A DNA stretch of 41,230 bases from Alectoria sarmentosa (lineage: Eukaryota; Ascomycota; Lecanoromycetes; Lecanorales; Parmeliaceae): assembly GCA_009733775.1 (NCBI GenBank), contig WOGZ01000295.1, positions 1 to 41,230 of the forward strand, given 5' to 3'. The position numbers and the translations under genes are program-made. Positions 13,159-23,875 of the stretch are shown here, piece after piece. Numbering within the stretch: position 1 is the stretch's first letter; each line of letters opens with the position of its first letter. Below the pieces are notes generated by a model. It did not search any database. It had not been told where the DNA came from and was given only the letters and a program-made list of their open reading frames with translations.

Positions 13159-13527
13159 GAAATAAATCATTGAGATGGCCGAATCGTTGAGGTGGTTACT
13201 ATTAAGGACCTCGCTCCTTAGTATTCTGCTACGATTAGGGGCCTAGGTAGAGTATTTGTAGACTAAGCACGTATGAGCCAGTTGATGACATACTTTACTC
13301 GTAGAGTAGTACAGTAGCGACGCGTATCGCGATATCGGCTAGTCGTCCTGACCCATTTCTTGGCATGTCAACAACCAGAAAGTACTACGATTGATAAAGC
13401 TACGACGCGACTTCGATTTTCTTTCTTCAGACATATTACAACCTGTTTTTAAGAGGAGGTTAAAGTACATGACGTACACATACCTACAAAACGTCTCTTA
13501 TCTTATGGGAAAGATTCACTAAGTGTG
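13159..13527. other. intergenic, upstream of the UBE2S-type gene
   Basis: Composition is normal from here on. It presumably holds the promoter and 5' leader of the E2 gene. I see no recognisable gene, tRNA or repeat. Confidence 0.5.
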
Positions 13528-14807
13528 ATGGTGAGCGCCTCTAGCCATATCGCATATTCATTCACCTAGTCCTAATGATGCCTATAGAACTCGTCTACGC
13601 TCCGTCGGCTTGCCGCCGACCATGCGATGCTTCATACCACTGAGCTACCGCCTTACTATCACTTTCCCTCCTCCAGCGCAGATTCATCTGTCCCCGATGA
13701 TCTCACACAGCTCACCGTCCTCATAACCGGGCCGACTGGCACACCCTATTCGCAAGGACTTTGGAGGCTTTCCTTGAAGATACCGGAATCCTATCCCATA
13801 GCGCCACCAAAGGCAATTTTTAGGACTCGAATATGGCACCCTAACGTCGAAGAGAACACGGGAACTGTCTGCGTAGACACCTTGAAAATGGACTGGCAGC
13901 CAAAACTGACTTTACGGGATGTGCTCATTGTAGGTGCTGAAGTACTCTTCGCTCGATGATGTCAAAGCTAACTTGCATCGATCAGACAATATACTGTCTC
14001 CTCATCCAGCCCAACCCAGACTCAGCTCTCAATGCCACTGCAGGTCATCTTTTACAGGAAGATTACCATGCATTTGCCCGTCAAGCGAGACTCATGACTT
14101 CTATTCATGCGAGTCCAGGTGCGGAAGACGCCGAACAGATACCAACCATGAAAGGCAAATCTGCTAGCTCCATGTCAAGTGTGGTAATGAGAAAGCTGCC
14201 CGAGTGTACCGCCAGTACGCAATCGGCGCCAAGAAATCATCATCAAGCGCCGGAGGGAGAGCGTCCAGCTAGCGGGGATGAAGGTGATGAATCTGCATCG
14301 AAAGAGAATGAATCACCTTCCCGGGTCCCTGCACCGAGCCCACGAAGACCAACATTGGCCAAGCGACCACTTTCCGATCTCCCCATCGTCGAGCCAGAAT
14401 ACGACCTGAGCGATGCAACGTTTCTGAGTTCCTCAGAAAAGAATGTTATAAGTAATGTAAATTCGTTAGCAGGCATTGGTATGCCAGATAGCTCAGGGAT
14501 GGGCTTACAATTAGCTGAAAGGAGTCAAAGCCTGAACGTGACTGGCCGTGGTCTCCAAGAGAGGGGGGGCAACGGCATGAGCAGTGTCGATTTCGAAGGA
14601 AGGCCTACTAAGAGGATCTGCTCAGACTCGGGCAAAGAGAACGCGCCTGAGAATTGGGGAACTGGGAAGCTTCTCGAAAAGCTTTTACCTGCAGTCGGTG
14701 TAGCAACCAAGGTTGGAGCGCCTACCTCAAGAAAAGTTTCTGTGTCGAGCTCCTCAGGTACAAGCAGTGTGAAAGGGAAGTCAAGGGTGGGATTGAGACG
14801 GCTGTGA
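13528..14807 (+). CDS. ubiquitin-conjugating enzyme E2, UBE2S type (APC/C chain-elongating E2)
   Basis: Proposed exons: 13528-13530 (ATG only), 13588-13929 and 13986-14807, giving 388 residues. The UBC fold is clear: TGPTGTPY, the HPN motif, and the active-site Cys in VCVDTLK (codon 13870-13872). After the second intron (13930-13985, branch GCTAAC) comes CLLIQPNPDSALN, then ARLMTSIHA, where the UBC domain ends. A long disordered tail holds two KEN boxes (14301-14309 and 14634-14642), and the protein ends GLRRL. UBE2S is known to use a C-terminal LRRL peptide to bind APC/C and extend K11-linked chains on mitotic substrates, so the ending strongly supports that assignment. The first exon is inferred: the frame is open back to 13588, just after an AG, and reads NSSTLRRLAADHA, which suits E2 helix 1. 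The alternative is a start at 13627, which would lose that helix. Confidence 0.88.
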
Positions 14808-15441
14808 ATGCCCTCTCTTCTCAGGCCTTTCGTGGTGTGTACATACTTATTGTTCTGCAAAGAAAGCATAGCATGGCTTGGGAGGCGTTCCAACACAATG
14901 ATCTTGTCTCTACATATACGATGGTCTGACTGTAACAAGTTTTCATGGTATGGCTACCAAAGTAACGAAGCTGCGGGTAGACTCTGAACCGGAAACGAAA
15001 CGTCGAAATTGCTATTCGCTATTCCATTTGCTTACCGAAAGCACTCTTGATTTCTTGAAGAGCGATTATTGCTTTCACTTCTGCTCGTACCTACTTTACA
15101 GTATTCGTGTTTCTCTGACAAAGGCCAAGATTTATTTTTAGATCTCGATTGGCTGTATTCTATACTAAGCTAGTACCTGACGCCAAACTACCGACTTAGC
15201 CCCTGTTGTGGCTGCTCCGTACCCCTGACTCTAGCTCCGAAACGCGAATTTCTCAATCAAAATCTCCTCTTTGTCTCGTCTTTCTTCGCACTTGCAAATA
15301 CATACCACCTTCTCTTGCTTTTTCCTCTCCATCACTGTGCATCCTCTGCATCACTCTCCTTAATTGATTTTGTATCATCAATACATACGGCAATTTCTTC
15401 GACGGTCTCTACGTTACCATTCCTCATAGCACCTCGACAAC
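14808..15441. other. intergenic; CT-rich leader before the GH17 gene
   Basis: No gene is visible. From about 15260 to 15441 the plus strand is strongly pyrimidine-rich (runs such as CTCCTCTTTGTCTCGTCTTTCTT, here split by position 15266-15288), a usual feature of fungal promoters and 5' leaders just upstream of the start codon. Confidence 0.5.
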
Positions 15442-16731
15442 ATGCGTGTTTCGTCGCTCATTGCTGTTGCGGCTGCCACCGCACCTCTTGCGGTCTCTGC
15501 AGCCGGCACCCTTGGTTATGCACTGGGTGCCAGACACCCCGGTATGTAATATCTTCTCATATTCAGACAGAGATTGTTACAGCTAATACGCCCGTCAAGA
15601 TGGGACGTGTAAATCTCAGCAAGACTACGAAGATGATTTTGACGTCCTCAACAAGATTTCACCAAACCCATCTAGCACACCCTTGAAACAGCTCGACCCC
15701 CATACCGAGAACCTCCCCATTGTCAGGACATATGCGCAGATTGATGGAGCGATCCAAGATACGCCCTGTAGCGTGACTGGTGCTATACTTCCTGCTGCCC
15801 AAGCAAAAGGTTTCAAAGTCGTGATCGGCCTGTGGTATGTATGAGAACATAAGCAAGACCTTTCTTGACAAGGTTTGTCACCCATGCCTGGCGCTAACAC
15901 ATAACCACAGGGCTGAGGCGCTCGATGCCGACATCAACGAATTCCACACATACGCCAAACAGTACGAATCAACGATTCACGCTGTTACTGTGGGATCTGA
16001 GAGCCTCTATCGATACTATCACGAAACAGACGGCCATACTACTGGTCTTAGCAATGACGAGCTTAACAGCGCGATCAATACTTATACTCAGGCCATGCTC
16101 GACTTAGACCTCAAATTTCCAGTCGGCACAGCTGATAGTTGGAATGTATACAATGACGGGACTGCCGATAACGTCATAAAAAACACGAACGTCTCAATCT
16201 TGTAAGATGACTCGCTAATGACACAACCATTTCATTGTCTGACGTATTTGAAGGCTCGTAAACGCGTTCGGCTACTGGCAGAACGTATCGATCTGCAACG
16301 CAAGCCTGACCTACTTCGATGACCTGACACAGGCATACACACACATCAACTCGGTAGCTAGCCGTCCCATAGAGCTGTGGAATGGCGAGACTGGATGGCC
16401 CACAACTGGTATGATAATCCACCATTTGTTCAATGTGTGGCTAACTTTCATGCTAGCCGGAGCCAGTTACGGAGGCGCTGTAGACGGCATCAACGAAGCT
16501 TATACTTTCTTTAAGCAAGGGGTATGCGCTCTGCTTGGTTGGAACAAAAACGTCTTCTACTTCGAGGCCTTTGACGAACCATGGAAACCAGCCAGTACCG
16601 GTTTGAGCAACCAGACTGAACCTGAAACTGGATGGGGACTATACAACTCCGATCGGACACCCAAATTTCCTAACAATGACTACTCCTGCACTTTCGACAC
16701 AATGGAGACCAACCCGAATATTCTTTGCTAG
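15442..16731 (+). CDS. secreted GH17 beta-1,3-glucanase / glucanosyltransferase
   Basis: Five exons: 15442-15541, 15600-15834, 15911-16201, 16254-16408 and 16457-16731, giving 351 residues. Introns are 48-76 nt with CTAAT or CTAAC branch points. The protein starts with a signal peptide (MRVSSLIAVAAATAPLAVSA) followed by AGTLGYALG, the usual first beta strand of fungal GH17 enzymes. The acid/base Glu is in VGSE (codon 15999-16001, residue 142) and the nucleophile Glu in NGETGWP (codon 16387-16389, residue 254). FEAFDEPWK follows, as in fungal members of the BGL2 type. There is no GPI signal; it ends at NILC. These enzymes act in the cell wall on beta-1,3-glucan, cutting or re-joining chains. 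Ser stands before the acid/base Glu where Asn is common, and the effect is unknown. The exact reaction (hydrolase or transferase) cannot be told from sequence. Confidence 0.93.
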
Positions 16732-17829
16732 ATTATTTGCAGCAAAGTCACAAGATATAGGTGGACTCGGTGCATGGAAGGCTTTCGAGGGACTTGTTGC
16801 ATTGGGCTGGGTAGTTTCATATGTTCTCTCCTTCGATTCTGTCAACATCGGCGTCCTGCGGCCGACCTTGCCAGCCAACACGCTTGAGGGAACGCTCAGT
16901 GTTCATCTGTCGTTGGAAAGGAGACTCATGAGTAGTTACTGTAATAGAGAACATTTCGCTGCGAGTCTCATTGCGTGCCCAATGGACCTGGTCGTCCAAA
17001 AAAAAATCACATGCTTCGTGAGAGGGAGATTTGATGAACAAGAAGACCAAGAATCGAGAGTCCTCGGCAGTAAGGTCTCAAAGGGACTGCTATGTGGAGC
17101 CACAAATCCGATGGGTGTTTACCTACCCTTCGTAGATATTCGTAGCACCAGTCAGAAAAACGTTTTTTTCCTGGCAGTCAGCGGTCTCGGGTCTTGGCAG
17201 CGATATAAGTGCTCCTGAATTTTGACGCGACTTCTTACAACAAATATTAGTGCTGGTTCAGCATCCAGCCACGGCATTCTTTCGAGATGCTCGCCCTTAA
17301 TGGATACTCTTTCGACCGTGGTACATTACTGGAAGTTTCTTTTGTTGCCTACCAGCCCTACGCGTCGCTAATCACACCTGGTTCGCTGGGCCTTCCGCGC
17401 CTTTCCTGATGAGCCTGGCGATACGACAGTACTCGTCAACTGCCTGTGGTGAATGGCCAAAGGTGGAGGGGAAGAAGGCATGTATATACTACCTTTTATC
17501 CGGATCTCAAGAGACTTCAATTGATCAACGTCCTTCGGTATAGTCTCACCGTCCACCAAAGCGCAAGTTTTGTATACTACGTACAACATCAAAAAATACG
17601 CAGCCGTGCAACGTATCAATTCGTACTAAGACTCGGATTAGGAACAAAGCCCCATATACTACGTCCTTGGATTCTTGGATTGCCATCAGGCAAGTTTGCA
17701 CAAGTCCCACAACAGTCTATTCGCCGGACTCTCCTATTGCAGACAGCATCCACCCTATGAAATCAAGACTCAGCTTGAGTCTACTAAGTCAAGCTTAGAC
17801 AGCATTTCAGCATACATAGTTTGAGTAGC
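16732..17829. other. intergenic, no supported gene
   Basis: About 1.1 kb between the GH17 stop and the next start codon. Open frames of 80-180 codons exist, but none shows a family, a signal peptide or conserved spacing. It must hold the GH17 terminator and the promoter of the coiled-coil protein gene. Confidence 0.5.
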
Positions 17830-20800
17830 ATGGAATCACCAGATCCTCTGGATACATTGGACCCCAAAATCCCCTCTCGACAACCTAATGGAAAGTTAAA
17901 AGCTGTTGACCAGCCCCTATCCCAGGCACCGCCTCCCTTTGACCGCAACATATCCGAGGCTTCCATTTCAGGTACGGCGATGAACGCAGCAGGCGGCCAG
18001 CTGCATGTCACGAGGCCTTCGCTGACCGGCATGCCTTCATTCCAGCGGCCTCGGAAGCGTGTAGTTTGGCGGAACAAGGCATGTTTTATCGCGCTGCCCC
18101 TTCAAGACGAATTTGGCAGAACGACTAGTAGGGAGAGCTATCTCAGTCCAGATGTGGTTGAAAAGAATCTCAAAGACTGGAAACAACAGGGATTTGATAC
18201 CAACGGTTTTACGCTTGCGCCGCAAACCTCGGACTCCCACTCTCGTCTTTTGGAGGGACAGAGTCGAGCTGTATATCCTGACTCAGAAGAGGAGAAGTGT
18301 GAGCGAGCTGATGGTACATATCGTGTCAATATTCCGGACCGGCGAGATTGGGAAGCATATGTTAGTCATCTGAGAGAGGAGAAATTGCGCGCTTTGGGCG
18401 TTGACGAATATCTCATGAGCCGGCAAGATTCGTCACAAAGCTCTGCTGTGCTGACATCGCCCGCTCTGACTTCCTCATTGGTGCGTACGGGTCCATTTCC
18501 TCTCCGAGGTGCTCCAAATCCTGCCTCTTACATATCCAAGTCCAAGGTCTCTCATTTCCCAAGATACTCCATGGCTCATCCACCTCTGGAACCCTCTCTC
18601 GTGTCACCGAACAGACTTCTACATCCTTCCGGCCCTCACATATCTGGAACGTGGTCACCCCAGAGATATTTCGCCTCGCAAGAAGGGTCGCGGGTTGCTT
18701 CTCCCCTCGTCAACGGACAAATGCAGACATTTGGGCACGCAGCGCCGTCAGCATCACCTATGGAGATGGACGGCGTTGGCCGGGTCTCGAAACTAGCCTC
18801 AAGTGATTTGCTAGCTCGCATGCGGGAGCAGCAAACCCTGTTGCAGATACAGCATTTGCAGCAGCAACATCATCATCAACAGATGTTGCAGCAACGCTCA
18901 TTACCTCCTTTAAGCATGTCTCAACATGGGGAACCGATCCTGGAGCCAGTGGTTCATCAAAACCAAGCTGAGATCGCAATTCCGATTCCGCGTGCTCACC
19001 ATCAAAATCCAAGTGAGAATCTACAGAAAGGGGTCGATGAAGCCGAGGCTCATCTGTCCTACTCCACGAGAGAGAAAGATTGGCAAAAGAGCTCCAAGGT
19101 CGTCCAGAATGATAATGGGAGTCATGACTACAAAGCCGAGGATACCCTCGGCAGCGTTGGGGAAACAACCCCACAGGATGCTAGAGCGAATGAGTCTAGC
19201 AACGATATAAGTTTAGGTGTCATGGGTCCTCCAGACCAGGAGATCAATTATCCTAGGTCGCCCCTACGCGGACATTTATCCAAAACCTCTCAATTGAACG
19301 TCAATGCACCGGAATTCGAGTTTGAACAAAGATATTTAACAGACCCCAAAGCTTTCCCATTCTTTGGTAACCGCCAAGCCTACAAAGTAGCCAAGAGCAA
19401 ACCCATCAGTTTCCCTGGCTCAAAAGAGGCAAGGCAAGATCCACATGGAGCATCCCAAGCTAGCAAATTGAACGTTGCGGCCCCGGACTTCATTCCTGGG
19501 GAAGGGGAAAGGGAAGATGTTCCGTCCAGAGATTTCAGCTTTTCGACTTTGCGTCCTTCATTCAGGCCTGATGCTCCGGCATTTAGACCCAGAAATAGCG
19601 GAATTTGGTCTGGCCCTGGGGCCAGCGAACAGAACCCCGTCCGGCCAATGAAGAGGATCTTTGGTGACGTCAGCTTTTCCGAGGTTCTGAAGCCCACAAA
19701 GTCCAAGGCTGTACCAATTATTAGACCTAACAAAGAATCGGGAAACAACGAGGAATCCGATGGAGATATAGATGGTCAAGAAGACGAATCGGGCCGTTTA
19801 ACTCAAGCTGATGGTCGGCAAAAGAGAATGAGGCGTAATTGCGACAGCGGTGATCAAGTACCTCTCTTTGCATCGCCAGAGGGAGAAACCCCTTGGATAG
19901 ATCGGGGCAGTGAGGATCGAGCTGCCTGTTTCAGCAGGACACCATCACCAGAAAGCGACGCAGTAGATGCCACTGCCCTGGATGCGGCTACAGATTTACT
20001 CGAAGGGCTAATCGACGATTTATCTGCGACCGAAGCTTCAGATCTGATGCGAGAGGACGATTCCGTCGATCCGGATGGCAAACACTATGAACCCCATGCT
20101 TTCAACGACTTCGAGGATGCAGCGAGCTTCAACGCCGCACGACTACCGGACCTTACGTCCCATGAGGTAAGATTGACTACATTTGAAACAAGCGTCCGCA
20201 CGCTGGACCATCTTTTTAGTTGCAAGATATTCTCCGGGAGAACACGGCTTCTTATTAACCCTCCCGTTATCCCATTGCTCGGAAGTTTGCTTTGAAGAAA
20301 GAATGCTGACTCCGAGATCCGTGTAGGTCACTAGAGCAACGCGGGATTTCCTTGGTCAATCTTCACAATTCGCGACTGAGTTTAATCGGGCTTTACGGCA
20401 TCGTACCTCTAGCTCGGGGTCTTCCCGTTCCTCAACCAAAGATGAAGCGCAAATGTTGGATGTTGATCCTCAGGGAGGGACTGAAGACTTGGTTGATCGT
20501 ATAGATCATGCGGGCCACGGCACGTATGCAAATATCATGAATGGTGTGAGATACGTCGAGCCTTCGTATAATGAGCTTGATGCCATAATGAAGCACCTCA
20601 ATAGAGACGATTCGGACCTCGGTGTTGAGCGACAACGTAGTCCCTGGAGAGGTCGGAGTCCAAGCAAAAGCCCAATACGATTTCCTGGGCCGAAGCCACA
20701 CGAGTCATCAACACTCCATCAGCTGCTGCCTCCCACCAATACTAGAAATGATGCTCCTTCACCTAGTCCAAACAGGTTGCAAGAAAATTATCAATACCTA

Positions 20801-23455
20801 CCACCAACGGATTCAGAAAGTGCTAATCCTTCTCTTGTTGAAATGGTGGCCCGCTCAGCTCGATACAGCCCTTCGTACAGACCATCCAAGATTTCGCCTC
20901 CAATACATCCTCTGAACAGCCTTGGTAGTACGCCTCCTAGTGACTGGGACGATGCGATATCCTCTCTGGACGAGGACCAGTCCCGCTCGAAGGCTATCTT
21001 CAATAATCGTGTCAATGGGGTAGTGGAAGGCATTGTCCGGAAAGAACTGAAACCTTTAGAGCAGGCTTTGTCTGGCATCCAACTGTCATTGGCCCAATTG
21101 TCTAATGGGTCAACGAGTAGGAAACCACGCAGCTCAGACACCCTTGAGATTGAGCATAGTGACGCAGACGATGAAGACGATGTTGATGAGGTATCACAGT
21201 CAAGGCTTAAGTCACCTGTAAGAGATCGAAAATTCGAGCAGCTCAAGGCTTCTCTGGGCGAATTTGCTGCAGCTCAACAGGGCTTTGCACCAGCCAGTCA
21301 GCTGGCAGAAATGATGGCCGCTGTTAAAGATTTGAAAGCGTCCATACAAGAGAACATACCTACGCCGCCAATATCGGGCGACATCAAGAACATTGTGGAG
21401 GAAGCTGTCGGTAGACAAATGCGTGGCAGATCAGCCCCAGTCACGTCCAGCTCACAGGCTGCCGCAGCTGAAAAAAGCCAGCTTCAGATAGCAGGCCTCG
21501 AGAGCATGCTCAAAATAGCGAACGCTCGTGCAAATGACGAAATGCAAGCTCGCAGATCTGTTGAGGACGAGCTGGCTGACAAGGCAAGACTTCTCCGGAT
21601 AGCACTTCAAGAAGCTTCCGAACAACGTGAATCAGCAGAAGCAACAGAGCGAAGCCTTCGAGATTTTCACGCGGAACGGCAACAAGCCCTTCAGCGTACT
21701 TCCATGCTTGAGAGTTCACAGGAAAGTCTGCAGAAGAGCGCTTCGGATCTGGCTAAAAAAAATATAGTCCTGGAGGAAACATTGGCTGAATACCGATTGT
21801 CGAGCGATCAGTGGAGGTCGGAAATTAGCGACGTAAAGCATGAGAACAAAGACCTCAGGAAAGTCATCAGTTCTTTGAATGCTGACATCGAAGAGAATAT
21901 ACAAGGTCGTCAGGCACTACAGGCCAGAGTTGATCACATGCAAGGGGAAATCGCCACAAAATCTCGCAGCTTCGCGTCAGATCATATGAGGTGGCGTAGC
22001 AAGGAGGAAGAGCACAAAGCCAGGCTTGAGATTTTGAGTGCAAGACTTGAAACTGAAGCCCGAACAAGGGAAAGGCTTAAGCTTGATATTGAGAAATTGG
22101 AGGCGCAAGAGATGGAGTCTACGAAGACTCGATCCATGGCTGAGCAAATGCAGAAGGCCAATGCTCATCTGGAAAGCCATTTAGCCGGGCTTAGGTCCAA
22201 ACACAACGATCATCAAAGTGTACTTGCCAGACTCCATCAACAGATCGACCTCGTCACAACGGATGCAGACAGGTCCAGATCTCGTTATGAGCTCATGCTT
22301 AAAGAAGTATCTGACTCTCGGAGCGCGGCTCTCGAAGAAGCTACCCGCTTTCATGAGAAAACTGTCAAAGAAATGAGATTGCAGCACGACCGTACAATAG
22401 ACAACGTCCTCGAAGACAAGCAACGCTCAGAAACTTATGTCGGAAACCGACTGAATTTAGCAGACGAAAAGGTGGTCCACTATCAGGACAGAGTCAAGCA
22501 CCTAGAAGAAAAGCTGGAAATTGCTAAATCTGCAGCTCATGCAGCAGCGCAAGCTGTGCAATCGAAGAAAGCAGTCTTGAGTTCATCCTTTACCTCTCTA
22601 CCTATTGCCAGGGTCTCCGACCAAGGGCCCCTACCCGAGAAAGTCTCACCTCAGGCCCTACGCGAGTCAATCCTTGTCCTACAGGAACAGCTGCAGGAAC
22701 GCGAGACCCGCATCGAACAGCTTGAATCCGGGCTCTCTTCTTTTGGTACTGATGCCCCAGCTAAATTAAAAGATGCCGAAAGCCAGAATACTTGGATGCG
22801 TGAACTTCTAAGTGTTCGTATCGACGAACTTCAGGATCTCATCGCTTCCGTCTCCCAACCATCCTACGATCCTGTTTCCGTCAAAGACGCGGCTATTCGC
22901 CTAAAAGCGAACTTGCAGATGCAACAACAGGAGAAGGACCGCGCTTTAGCCTCCTTCCCATCCCTTGCCCGCATCTCCAATATTGCAGCATCACCCAAGA
23001 CACTCCCACTTGCTGCGGCGGCTGCCTGGGGTAATTGGCGCAAGGGCCGAGACTCGGCCTTTGGTGATCTTCCCTCCAATGTCAATGGGAATCAGACTCC
23101 GTCAAAATCTTCTCCTCAAAGCTTTTTTGCCAGCCTCATGACGTCGCCGGACACGGAGTTGCGGACAAGTCCCCCATTTGGTAGCTCGAGAGTATATCCG
23201 TCATCGTCAAAACGGTCAGTCAGAGCACCTACGACACCGAAGCAGAGCTTGCCACGTCAAGAAGACCGCAACAGACCTCTGAGACATGTGCCACACCAGG
23301 ACCCGGTGACGCCACCACTGATGCGCAAGGGCAGCTACGATTTGGACGCGAGTGAAGGCACTGCGTTTGGCGACGAGGCAGTTGAGAGCAACAAGATGGC
23401 TGAGGATGAGGAGCCATTTGGTCCAAATCTAGGAGGCATTGTTGGAGGGAGGTGA
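17830..23455 (+). CDS. large coiled-coil protein, conserved N-terminal block, function unknown
   Basis: Two exons, 17830-20166 and 20327-23455, give 1821 residues. The first in-frame ATG is at 17830. Residues about 73-128 (RPRKRVVWRNKACFIALPL onward) and 162-198 (YRVNIPDRRDWEAYVSHLREEK) form a compact, probably conserved block; I recall similar uncharacterised fungal proteins but no function. A Gln/His-rich run lies near residues 330-357. Residues 400-1150 are mostly low-complexity and likely disordered, with Ser/Pro clusters (SPSKSP). Residues about 1162-1525 have a long heptad-rich coiled coil, with a short one near 1560. The C-terminus is Ser/Pro/Arg-rich. There is no signal peptide or membrane segment. 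It could be a scaffold or cytoskeletal protein, but that is only inferred from the shape. The 160-nt intron between the exons belongs to the related long-intron group. Confidence 0.85.
20167..20326 (+). other. long intron, candidate introner-like element (coiled-coil gene)
   Basis: The intron starts GTAAGA and ends GTGTAG and joins two open frames in phase 0. Its 3' third (20273-20317) contains ATTGCTCGG, then TTTGC, then AATGCTGACTCCGAGA, which includes the branch site. The same arrangement occurs in introns of the CorA-like gene and partly in the seven-helix gene. Confidence 0.6.
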
Positions 23456-23875
23456 AGAGAATATGATAAACATCTTGTTTGTCGAAAGATTGGTGAAAGC
23501 TGCATTGCAATTGGAGCTTGGGAGATGTCAGAAAGATGCTTTCCATTTCGCATCAGATTGAACATGGTTCTTTTGGCGGAGATACCCCTCTTTGTTTTTT
23601 AGCAGAAGCGTGATTTGTTTGAAATTCAAAGATTCAAAGCATGCGACAGGGTGACTTGATAGAGCATATTCCTCTCTGGAGATTTCTTCGCACATCTGTA
23701 TGGCGAGAATGTGTCTTTACCGATCCTGAGCACATTTCTAGCTTTCCAGAGCGACATTGATTTACCTTTCCAGCGTCGTTTCAATGGCTCACACTCACTT
23801 TCTCCATATTTCGCCTTCCACAAGCAATGTTCGCATCATCCATCTCATGAAGCCAACGGCCAATCCGACTGTTTA
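23456..23875. other. convergent intergenic space
   Basis: It lies between the 3' ends of the coiled-coil gene (plus) and the RtcB homologue (minus). It should hold both terminators. No gene is visible. Confidence 0.5.

Noticed and set aside
13170..13250. Sequence GATGGCCGAATCGTTGAGG resembles the start of a Ser or Leu tRNA.
   Set aside because: No anticodon stem, T-arm or acceptor pairing could be found downstream.
13622..13655. Reverse complement looks like a tRNA 5' half (GGCGGTAGCTCAGTGGTA).
   Set aside because: No matching acceptor or T-arm follows, and the stretch is coding sequence of the E2 N-terminus. A hairpin at 13604-13620 does not fit an anticodon arm.
16676..17218. 180-codon plus-strand frame overlapping the GH17 3' end.
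   Set aside because: It begins inside the last GH17 exon in another frame and has no recognisable domain.
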